Shown piece by piece: positions 27,502 through 37,095 of a stretch of 64,000 bases of DNA. Position 1 is the stretch's first letter. Each line of letters begins with the position of its first letter. The translations under genes and the position numbers were made by a program. This DNA is from JALHUB01 sp050010555 (GTDB lineage Bacteria; Chloroflexota; Dehalococcoidia; DSTF01; JALHUB01): positions 1-64,000 of the forward strand of contig JBEKKV010000001.1 of the NCBI GenBank assembly GCA_050010555.1, in the 5' to 3' direction. The notes under the pieces were generated by a model. The model ran no database searches. It was given only the letters and a program-made list of their open reading frames with translations, and was not told where the DNA came from.

Positions 27502-27891
27502 GGAGATGCCCGGAGGGAGGCGAGGGCGCTTGATTGACCCATTGAATTCAACTGTTTTTTTGGTCACGTTGTTGAATCTAGCCGGGAGCGAAGTGAATCT
27601 GCAAAGTTGCGCAAAAATGCAGCGAAAACGTGGGGTCCGCGGACGGACGAGCGAAGGGATGGCGGTGGCGGTTGAAGGCAACATGGTCCGGCTCCGGCGA
27701 CTGGCATCGAGAGGCTGGAGTCAGGATAGCAGAGTGGGGGCGCGGTTGTAAGGGGGTCGCGGCACTCGACGGGAGGCGGCCATCAGCGCAGCCCTAGTCC
27801 CCTACGAAGCGCCGTTCCGGCCGCAGCGCTGGTGAGGCCAAGAACGGCCAGCTTGACGGTGGGCCGTGTAGGAGTCTATGGTTGCGACAAC
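27502..27891. other. Intergenic region without a supported gene
   Basis: About 390 bp between the divergent EF-G and nuclease genes. It contains a T7 run near 27555-27561 inside a weak inverted repeat (ATTCAAC 27546-27552 with GTTGAAT 27571-27577). Short reading frames on both strands have no ribosome site or recognisable motif. Base composition is locally more AT-rich than the flanks. Confidence 0.6.
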
Positions 27892-29181
27892 ATGGCGACT
27901 ACGTTGTCTACGAGGGAAGATGGGTTTGCAGTGGTTGACGTCGAAACCACCGGACTCTTCCCTTACGCGCATGACAGAATCATTGAGATAGCCGTCGTCA
28001 GCCTTGACGCTGTCGGGACGCCCATGGCTGAGTTCGTTACCATCGTGAACCCGCAGAGAGACGTTGGACCGACTCGGATCCATGGCCTGTCTGCCCGAGA
28101 CGTTCTGAATGCCCCACTGTTCGAGGAGATAGCAGGGGATGTCGAATGCCGTCTTAAGCGGAATGTATTTGTGGCGCACAATGCTCGCTTTGACCACGAT
28201 TTCCTAACCGCGGAATTCGCTCGGATGGGGAAGCCCTTGCCTCCGATTCCGACGCTTTGCACTATGCGTTTAGCAGGTCACAACGTCGGCTCGGTCGCCT
28301 CTCTCAGCCTAGATTCACTGTGCAACCACTTTGAGATTGAGCGGGAGCAAGCGCACTGTGCGCTGGCGGACGCCCGAGCGACGGCTCGTCTGCTTTCCAT
28401 CCTTATAGCCAGCCTTCGTTCACGGCGCCAAGACCTTCACGATTTCGTCCAGGGCGGTCAGCCCTCTTCGTTTGCGTGGCCGGATCTCGCCCCGAGTGGG
28501 CGCGTTTTAACCCGTGAGCACACTGCTAAGAGGCCCGAAGCCTCCTATTTGGCGAGGCTGGTGGAAGCGCTGCCTACAACCGCCCCGGCTGGGGCAGATG
28601 GCCATATGGAGTACTTCGATCTGTTAAACCGCGTTCTTGAGGACCGCAGGGTGACCGAAGCGGAAGTCGGCTCGTTGCATGAGGTCGCAACACGATGGGG
28701 CCTGACAAAGGAACATGCGAGGAGCGTTCATGTCGACTATCTGGCTGCTATCGTAGAAGCTGCTCTCGAAGACGGCGTCGTCACGGAGGCGGAGCGCGCG
28801 GACCTGGACGAGGTCGCGCGACTACTCGGGTTCGATTCAGCCCTGCTTACAGAGATGCTCGATCTGTCTATGAACCGGCGAGCAGGTCAATGCGATCAGG
28901 GAACCCGACGCGGGGAGAATCAATTGCGCGGCCAGTCCCTATGCTTCACTGGAGAGTCTCGCCTGATGTTTGGAGGCGTGCCGCTCTCGCGTGCGATGGC
29001 TGAATCGCTTGCTGCTGAGACGGGTATGGTCGTCAAGAGTTCTGTGACCAAGGGCTTGGATCTTCTGGTTACTGCCGACGCCGACTCTCTTTCGGGAAAA
29101 GCCGAAAAGGCCCGTAAATACGGTACGCGGGTCATAGCGGAGACAGTGTTCTGGCGGTTGGTCGGGCTCGAAATGAAATAA
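27892..29181 (+). CDS. DEDDh exonuclease with TerB-like and BRCT domains
   Basis: 429 residues from ATG 27892; the frame continues upstream to GTG 27832, but those codons do not look like protein and neither start has a clear ribosome site. Residues about 10-185 are an RNase T/DnaQ-type exonuclease: Exo I VVDVETTG, Exo II AHNARFDHDFL, Exo III HCALADARATA, giving the D-E-D-H-D set. A middle region (about 225-310) has the acidic helical repeats of TerB-like domains (VLEDRRVTEAEVGSL, ALEDGVVTEAERADL). Residues about 345-429 form a BRCT domain (LCFTGESRL, FWRLVG). Such DnaQ-BRCT proteins are linked to DNA repair or proofreading. Codon use is less GC-biased than the neighbours. Confidence 0.88.
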   Translation: MATTLSTREDGFAVVDVETTGLFPYAHDRIIEIAVVSLDAVGTPMAEFVTIVNPQRDVGPTRIHGLSARDVLNAPLFEEIAGDVECRLKRNVFVAHNARFDHDFLTAEFARMGKPLPPIPTLCTMRLAGHNVGSVASLSLDSLCNHFEIEREQAHCALADARATARLLSILIASLRSRRQDLHDFVQGGQPSSFAWPDLAPSGRVLTREHTAKRPEASYLARLVEALPTTAPAGADGHMEYFDLLNRVLEDRRVTEAEVGSLHEVATRWGLTKEHARSVHVDYLAAIVEAALEDGVVTEAERADLDEVARLLGFDSALLTEMLDLSMNRRAGQCDQGTRRGENQLRGQSLCFTGESRLMFGGVPLSRAMAESLAAETGMVVKSSVTKGLDLLVTADADSLSGKAEKARKYGTRVIAETVFWRLVGLEMK

Positions 29182-29207
29182 GAAACGCTGTTGACGGCCG
29201 CTGTAGC

Positions 29208-30056
29208 CTACTCCGTCGTTTCGAAGGAGCGCATGGCCAAGAGCAGCATCACGACGGCGAAGACGGCCAAGATGCCGATGTCGTCCAGCGTGCCCAGGTG
29301 GTAGCCGCCGATCTGAATCCCCGGAGCGAGCGTCGAGCCAAGCAGGAGGCGTCGCAGCGGGTCGACGCCGTAGGCCACGGGGTCCAACCGCGTTACGACC
29401 GCCATCCAGCGGGGGAGCTGTCGCAGCGGGAAGAAGGCGCCGCTCAGGAAGAACATCGGCATCACGAGGAAGTTGATGATCATCTGGAACGACTCCATCG
29501 TCTGGAGCCGCGACGCGATGAGGATGCCGACGGAGGCGATGGCGAAGGCGACGAGGAACATCAGCGCCAGCAGCTCGACTATGAGAAGCGGGTTGAGCCC
29601 AATGCCGATGACGGGCGCCAGGATGATGAGGATCGCCCCCTGGAACATGGCGATTGTGCTGCCGCCCAGCGCTTTGCCCAGCACGACGGCCGCGCGGCTG
29701 ACGGGCGCGACGAGCAGCTCACGCAGGAAACCGAACTCCCGGTCCCAGACGATGGACATGGCGCTGAAGATGGAGGTGAAGAGGACGGCCATCGAGATGA
29801 TGCCGGGGTAGAGGAAGCGCACGTAGGAGACGTTGCCTAGCTGCTGCGTCAGTCCGGCTCCCAGCGACGCGCTAAGGCCGGCGCCGAAGACTATGAGGAA
29901 GAGCAGCGGCTGCCCCAGCGAAGCGATGATCCGGGCGCGGTCGCGGGAGTAGCGGAGGACGTCGCGGTACCAGATGATGTAGATGCCGCGGAGGTTGGCC
30001 TCAAGGCCGGCGTATCGTTCCGGCTGGCCATTCACAGTTGGTGCGTAAGTTGCCAT
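29208..30056 (-). CDS. ABC-2 type transporter permease (DrrB/NodJ-like)
   Basis: 282 residues with six membrane helices and an amphipathic N-terminal segment (IIWYRDVLRYSRDRARI). The ABC-2 signature region is AMSIVWDREFGFLRELLVAPVSR, and NFLVMPMFFLSGAFFPLRQLPRW is the usual extracellular loop before the last helix. It starts two bp after the ATPase gene. It is the membrane half of an exporter for a drug, lipid or polysaccharide; the substrate cannot be read from the sequence. Confidence 0.92.
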   Translation of the reverse strand: MATYAPTVNGQPERYAGLEANLRGIYIIWYRDVLRYSRDRARIIASLGQPLLFLIVFGAGLSASLGAGLTQQLGNVSYVRFLYPGIISMAVLFTSIFSAMSIVWDREFGFLRELLVAPVSRAAVVLGKALGGSTIAMFQGAILIILAPVIGIGLNPLLIVELLALMFLVAFAIASVGILIASRLQTMESFQMIINFLVMPMFFLSGAFFPLRQLPRWMAVVTRLDPVAYGVDPLRRLLLGSTLAPGIQIGGYHLGTLDDIGILAVFAVVMLLLAMRSFETTE

Positions 30057-30057
30057 T

Positions 30058-31041
30058 CTAGCGCCTCCCTCCCCCTCTCCACATGCGTCCCATCGCGCGA
30101 GCGGTGGCCAGCGGGTCCGCTTCCTGGTCGCGGATCGCGTGGCCGGTCAGCTTCAGGAAAACGTCGTCGAGGGTCGGCCGGTGCAGGTCGACGGACTCGA
30201 CGGGCACAGCCAACTCGTGAACGACTCTCGGGATGAACTCCGCGCCGTTAGGCACTTCGAGTCGCAGGCGGCCGTCCTGGCTCTGCGCCTCGAGGCCGTA
30301 GCGCTGGCGGATGTCGACGATGGCTTTTTCGTTATCGGGCGTGCGCAGGCTGATGATGTCGGCGCCGACCATGCGCTTGAGCGCGTCGGGTGTGTCCAGC
30401 GCAACAATCTTGCCCTGGTCGATGACGGCGATGCGGCGGCAGTGCTCTGCCTCCTCCATGTAGTGGGTTGTCATGAAGAGCGTGATCTCGTGGGCGCGCT
30501 GGAGCTGGAGGATGTGCGTCCAGATGTGGTCGCGGGTCTGGGGGTCGAGGCCGATGGTGGGCTCGTCGAGGAAGAGCACGCGCGGGTGATGGATGAGGCC
30601 GCGGGCTATCTCCAGCCGCCGCTTCATGCCGCCGGAGTACGTCTTGACAACGGCGTTGCGCCGGTCCCATAGCTCGACGACGCGGAGCACCTCTTCGATA
30701 CGGCTATTTCGCTCGCTGCCGGGCACGTTGTAGACGTGGGCGTGGAAGCGCAGGTTCTCCAGACCGGTCAACTGGACATCGAGGCTTGGGTCCTGGAAGA
30801 CGAGGCCTATCGACTGGCGGACGGCGTTTCGCTGCGTCTGCACGTCGTAGCCGGCGACTTTCGCGGTGCCGGACGTGGGACGGAGGAGCGTGCAGAGGAT
30901 GTTTATCGTCGTCGTCTTGCCGGCGCCGTTCGGGCCGAGGAAGCCGAAGACTTCTCCCTCTTCAACGTCGAAGCTGACGCCGTCGACGGCTGGGACTGGG
31001 CCGAAATTCTTGCGGAGGTCGGAGACTTCAATAGAGGGCAT
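30058..31041 (-). CDS. ABC exporter ATP-binding protein (DrrA-like)
   Basis: 327 residues. Walker A GPNGAGKTT, Q-loop LVFQDPSLD, signature YSGGMKRRLEIARGL, Walker B VLFLDEPTIGLDPQTR and H-loop TTHYMEEAEHC. After the NBD there is a C-terminal domain of about 90 residues (DALKRMVGADII and DDVFLKLTGHAIRD) typical of DrrA-type exporter ATPases. It is the middle gene of padR-ATPase-permease and powers the ABC-2 permease. Confidence 0.95.
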   Translation of the reverse strand: MPSIEVSDLRKNFGPVPAVDGVSFDVEEGEVFGFLGPNGAGKTTTINILCTLLRPTSGTAKVAGYDVQTQRNAVRQSIGLVFQDPSLDVQLTGLENLRFHAHVYNVPGSERNSRIEEVLRVVELWDRRNAVVKTYSGGMKRRLEIARGLIHHPRVLFLDEPTIGLDPQTRDHIWTHILQLQRAHEITLFMTTHYMEEAEHCRRIAVIDQGKIVALDTPDALKRMVGADIISLRTPDNEKAIVDIRQRYGLEAQSQDGRLRLEVPNGAEFIPRVVHELAVPVESVDLHRPTLDDVFLKLTGHAIRDQEADPLATARAMGRMWRGGGRR

Positions 31042-31085
31042 CGATCCTATTATAAATCCCTTCTGTGTTCAGGGCGAAGCCGTGG

Positions 31086-31604
31086 CTACGGGGCGGCGTC
31101 CTGGCCGTGAAGGATGGTTTCGATCTCCTTGCGGGCGTTATCGATCACGCCGCGAACTCGTTTGATCGTCTCGGGGTTGTTGAACGGTCGGCTCCCGTGC
31201 CGGAATATCAACCTAAGCAGATCACGCACGTCGTGCTTCATCTCGTGCAGCTCGTCGCGGAGATGCGGGTTCCACCAGGAGCTGGTGCGCTGTCTGATGC
31301 CTTCGACGACGTCCTTCTGCTCTTCGAGGAACATCTTGCCCTCATCCGTGATCGAGAAGACGCGCTTGCCGTCCTGCGGCGTGGAAGTGACGTAGCCCAT
31401 GTCTTCGAGCAACTGGAGAGTGGGGTAGACGGCGCCGGCGCTGGGGGTGTACATTCCGCCGAAGCGCTCTTCCAGCGCCTTGATCACCTCATAGCCGTGG
31501 GCCGGGCGCTCGCTAACCAACTGGAGGATGACGTACTTGAGGTCCCCTTTCTCAAAAAGGCGACCGTGCAGGCGTTCGAAGTCAAACCAGGGAGGTCGTT
31601 GCAT
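31086..31604 (-). CDS. PadR-family transcriptional repressor
   Basis: 172 residues with an N-terminal winged helix (LKYVILQLVSERPAHGYEVIKALEERF as one conserved stretch: LVSERPAHGYE, FGGMYTPSAGAVYPTLQLLE) and a C-terminal helical dimerisation domain. The YTPSAGAVYPTL block is diagnostic for PadR. An AAGGAG ribosome site precedes the ATG. It begins the operon with the ABC exporter 44 bp downstream. PadR proteins normally repress such exporters until a ligand binds. A clear palindrome lies directly in its promoter. Confidence 0.94.
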   Translation of the reverse strand: MQRPPWFDFERLHGRLFEKGDLKYVILQLVSERPAHGYEVIKALEERFGGMYTPSAGAVYPTLQLLEDMGYVTSTPQDGKRVFSITDEGKMFLEEQKDVVEGIRQRTSSWWNPHLRDELHEMKHDVRDLLRLIFRHGSRPFNNPETIKRVRGVIDNARKEIETILHGQDAAP

Positions 31605-31623
31605 GGTAGTTCTCCTTCTGTAT

Positions 31624-31676
31624 CGTGATATACAACGTCATATCACGACTGTATCGAAACGTCGACGCGATGTCAA
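31624..31676 (-). promoter_or_regulatory. padR-ABC operon promoter and operator
   Basis: On the minus strand TTGACA (31671-31676), a 17-bp spacer and TACAGT (31648-31653) form a strong promoter. The palindrome CGTGATAT-N8-ATATCACG (31624-31647) starts at the base next to the -10 and covers the transcription start. The position fits autorepression by the PadR protein; the 8-bp spacer matches the usual PadR operator geometry. Confidence 0.75.
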
Positions 31677-31823
31677 GTCCCTTTTTCATCGGTTTTGTGG
31701 GTAATTCTTGACCCGCCGCTCGGCCTGCCGCGACGGGAGGCGACGCCTTTCAAAAGGGGGCTCGAACTATCGGCGCTATTGCGGTAGTGTTAGGCAGTTC
31801 CGAGAATTCTCCAGGAAGGCCTG

Positions 31824-32495
31824 ATGCAAGCAATACTTGTGGTCGGCGAAGGCGAAGCCGTGCGCGAGCTCGTGCGGGAACTGGGCGACGCCGGCTATGA
31901 CGTAACGGTTCACCGTCGGGGCGAGGCCCTTCAAGCGCTAAGCTTATCGACGCCGGCGGCCATCGTCGTCGATTTTTCCGACGGTGGCGGCTTTGGCGAC
32001 ATTGCGGGACCGGCGGACGGCCCGGACAAGCCGCCGCTGCTGGCGCTCCTTCCGCCGCAGACCCTCGGCGGGCGGCCTCTCGACCCGGCCGTCGACGAGT
32101 TCGCGCTGTTGCCGCTGCGACCGAATGAGGTGACGCTGCGGTTGCGCCGGCTGCTGGACCGCCACGGCCTTATCGACTCGCCGGAGGTGCTGCGCCAGGG
32201 CGCGCTATCGATCGACCTAGCCGGCTATCGCGTGTTCGTCGACGGCGTTCTCGTGGAGCTGACGTTCAAGGAATACGAGCTGCTCCGCTTCCTCGCCACG
32301 AACCCGGACCGCGTCTACACTCGGGAGGCGCTGCTGGACAAGGTCTGGGGCTACGACTACTTCGGCGGCGCGCGCACCGTTGACGTTCACATCCGGCGGC
32401 TGCGCAGCAAGATCGAGCGCGGCGGTCACACCTTTGTCGAGACGGTCCGCAACGTCGGCTACCGCTTCTACCAGTCCTCCGGTCCTCCTTTGTAA
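31824..32495 (+). CDS. Atypical orphan OmpR-family regulator (GlnR-like)
   Basis: 223 residues. The receiver half is degenerate: the usual acidic pair is VGEGEA, the conserved Lys position reads LLPLRP, while one Asp remains (IVVDFSD). The winged-helix half is intact (LTFKEYELLRFL, REALLDKVWGYDYFGGARTVDVH, VRNVGYRF). No histidine kinase gene is adjacent. This combination, next to amt and glnA, resembles GlnR, the phosphorylation-independent nitrogen regulator of actinobacteria. AGGAAGG lies just before the ATG. It likely controls the following genes, whose promoters carry matching 11-bp-spaced repeats. Identity as a GlnR orthologue is inferred. Confidence 0.8.
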   Translation: MQAILVVGEGEAVRELVRELGDAGYDVTVHRRGEALQALSLSTPAAIVVDFSDGGGFGDIAGPADGPDKPPLLALLPPQTLGGRPLDPAVDEFALLPLRPNEVTLRLRRLLDRHGLIDSPEVLRQGALSIDLAGYRVFVDGVLVELTFKEYELLRFLATNPDRVYTREALLDKVWGYDYFGGARTVDVHIRRLRSKIERGGHTFVETVRNVGYRFYQSSGPPL

Positions 32496-32545
32496 TCTCA
32501 AATTCATCGCCGCGTAATACGCGCGAAACATCCGCCCTCTAGACT
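32492..32545 (+). promoter_or_regulatory. amt1 promoter with four 11-bp-spaced boxes
   Basis: Pentamers begin at 32492 (GTAAT), 32503 (TTCAT), 32514 (GTAAT) and 32525 (GAAAC), each separated by six bases. This is the gTnAC-N6-GaAAC-N6 layout of GlnR boxes; only the second pentamer is poor. A -10-like TAGACT (32540-32545) begins after exactly 10 further bases. The first box overlaps the regulator gene's stop codon. Confidence 0.65.
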
Positions 32546-32583
32546 CAGGGTGTAGAGACACCCGCCTGAGCAGGAGGACGGCT

Positions 32584-33975
32584 ATGCCAACGAGCGCTAT
32601 CAATTCTGGAGATACCGCCTGGGTACTCATATCGGCGGCCCTTGTCATGCTCATGACGCCGGGCCTCGCCTTCTTCTACGGCGGATTGGTGCGCGATAAG
32701 AACGTTCTCGGCACCATAATGCACAGCTTCGTCGTAATCTCGATCGTCAGCATCCTGTGGGTCGTCGTCGGGTACAGCCTGGCGTTCGGGCCGGACCACT
32801 GGGGCCTCATCGGCGGCTTCGACTGGACATTCCTGCGACATGTCGGCCAGACGCCGAACCCCGACTACTCGTCGACGATTCCGCACGAAGCCTTCATGGC
32901 CTTCCAGATGATGTTCGCGATAATCACGCCGGCGCTTATCACCGGCGCCTTCGCCGAGCGAGCCAAGTTCAGCACGTTCTTGCTCTTCATGGCGGCATGG
33001 TCGTTGCTGGTCTACGCGCCGATAGCGCACTGGGTATGGGCGCCGGGCGGCTGGCTGCGAACCCTGGGGACGCTTGATTTCGCCGGCGGGACCGTAGTGC
33101 ACATCAACGCCGGCATCGCCGCCCTGGTCGCCGCGATCATGTACGGGCGGCGCCGCGAGTTCGGCAAGGAGGCGCTGGAGCCGCACGACGTATCGATGAT
33201 GATCCTCGGCGTTGCGCTGCTGTGGTTCGGCTGGTTCGGCTTCAACGCCGGCAGCGCCCTGGCGGCCAACGGCGTAGCGGTCAATGCCCTAGTCGTGACA
33301 CATGTCGCCGCCGCGACCGGTGCGTTCACGTGGCTCGTCCTCGGATGGTGGCAGACGAAAAAGGCGAGCGTCGTTGGCGCGGGCGCGGGAGCGGTGGCCG
33401 GTCTGGTGGCGATCACGCCGGCGTCCGGCTTCGTCGACGTCGGCCCGGCAATTGCTATCGGAATCGGGGCCGGCACGTTCTGCTACTTTGCCGTTCAGGC
33501 CCGGCACCTGTTGCATCTTGACGACACGCTGGACGTAGTCGGTGTGCACGGCGTCGGCGGCGTCTGGGGAGCGCTTGCGACCGGGATCTTCGCATCGGCT
33601 GCCGTCAACGTGGCGGGCGCGAACGGGCTTATTCACGGCAACCCCGGGCAGTTGGGCGCCCAGGCGGCGGCGGTCGGTGTAACGCTTGCCTACTCGCTAG
33701 TGGGCACGTTCGTAATCCTGAAGGTGATCGACCTCCTGTTCGGCCTGCGGGTCTCGGAGGAAGAGGAGGAGATGGGTCTTGACCTGTCGCAGCACGGGGA
33801 GCGCGCCTATGTTTACCAGGGACTGAGCGTCCAGGGTCTAAGCGTCGTGCAAATGGCGGACGTGACTGTCCCGCGGCCGCGCGGTGGGAGCAACGACGGG
33901 CGCGGCGGACCCGTGCCGGCGATGGGCGCGGGTAGAATGCTGGGCACGGAGGCCAGCGACAAGCCCGATCTATAG
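32584..33975 (+). CDS. amt: Ammonium transporter Amt (copy 1)
   Basis: 463 residues, eleven membrane helices and no cleaved signal. Landmarks: DTAWVLISAALVMLMTPGLAFFYGGLVR at the start (conserved as TPGLAFFYGG), the Phe-gate FMAFQMMFAIITPALITGAFAER region, twin-His region with NAGIAALVAA and GVHGVGGVWGALATG, and DTLDVVGVH. The cytosolic tail has EEEEMGLDLSQHGERAY, the conserved segment that contacts PII proteins, then an extended Gly-rich end with a short duplicated QGLSV. GGAGG precedes the ATG. It is about 85-90% like the next gene by eye. No glnK/glnB gene lies in the window. Confidence 0.96.
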   Translation: MPTSAINSGDTAWVLISAALVMLMTPGLAFFYGGLVRDKNVLGTIMHSFVVISIVSILWVVVGYSLAFGPDHWGLIGGFDWTFLRHVGQTPNPDYSSTIPHEAFMAFQMMFAIITPALITGAFAERAKFSTFLLFMAAWSLLVYAPIAHWVWAPGGWLRTLGTLDFAGGTVVHINAGIAALVAAIMYGRRREFGKEALEPHDVSMMILGVALLWFGWFGFNAGSALAANGVAVNALVVTHVAAATGAFTWLVLGWWQTKKASVVGAGAGAVAGLVAITPASGFVDVGPAIAIGIGAGTFCYFAVQARHLLHLDDTLDVVGVHGVGGVWGALATGIFASAAVNVAGANGLIHGNPGQLGAQAAAVGVTLAYSLVGTFVILKVIDLLFGLRVSEEEEEMGLDLSQHGERAYVYQGLSVQGLSVVQMADVTVPRPRGGSNDGRGGPVPAMGAGRMLGTEASDKPDL

Positions 33976-34084
33976 GGCAACCTCGGCAGGGGACTGCGGC
34001 GCCTTTTTGAAGTAATCGGCGTCGCCGAGAAGCTGCAGCGGCAGCATCCGCGGCGGAAGGATCAGTGTGACCTGTTTCGCCCTC

Positions 34085-34138
34085 GTAACCGCATCGTCAT
34101 GCGATTGTAATGTAATCGTAACAAAGGGCCTCTACACT
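34085..34138 (+). promoter_or_regulatory. amt2 promoter with four 11-bp-spaced boxes
   Basis: GTAAC (34085), GTCAT (34096), GTAAT (34107) and GTAAC (34118) form an exact four-unit direct repeat with six-base spacers. A -10-like TACACT (34133-34138) begins 10 bases after the last unit, the same geometry as at amt1. Direct 11-bp repeats are how OmpR/PhoB-family activators bind. Confidence 0.75.
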
Positions 34139-34174
34139 CCGAACAGGGATTCGTTCCTCAGGAGGTGGAGGTCC

Positions 34175-35503
<1,329 letters not shown>

Positions 35504-35543
35504 GCTCAAAGCACTACTCAGCAAGCCAGAAGGAGGAGTCAGT

Positions 35544-36977
<1,434 letters not shown>

Positions 36978-37005
36978 GAGGCGTCGTTCACTCCGAACTG
37001 AACTC

Positions 37006-37062
37006 TTGACAGCCACATTACGGCCCATTAGGCTTTAGCCAGTGGCCCGCCAGATGGCGGGC
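37006..37062 (+). promoter_or_regulatory. glnA2 promoter candidate and leader hairpin
   Basis: TTGACA (37006-37011), a 17-bp spacer and TAGGCT (37029-37034) form a good candidate promoter. GCCCGCC (37045-37051) and GGCGGGC (37056-37062) form a 7-bp hairpin with an AGAT loop in the resulting leader, about 35 bp before the ATG. No U run follows, so it is more likely a leader structure than a terminator. I did not find the 11-bp box pattern here. Confidence 0.5.
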
Positions 37063-37095
37063 TGCTGGTTGCGAATCCCAATAGAGAGGTGAGAC

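Noticed and set aside
27546..27577. Terminator or RNA gene around the T7 run before the nuclease gene
   Set aside because: The inverted repeat is short with an 18-nt loop that contains the T run, so it does not fit an intrinsic terminator, and no RNA family is recognisable.
34067..34174. 36-residue N-terminal extension of the second Amt
   Set aside because: It covers the promoter boxes, has no homology to Amt, and the AGGAGGTGG-preceded ATG at 34175 matches the start of copy 1.
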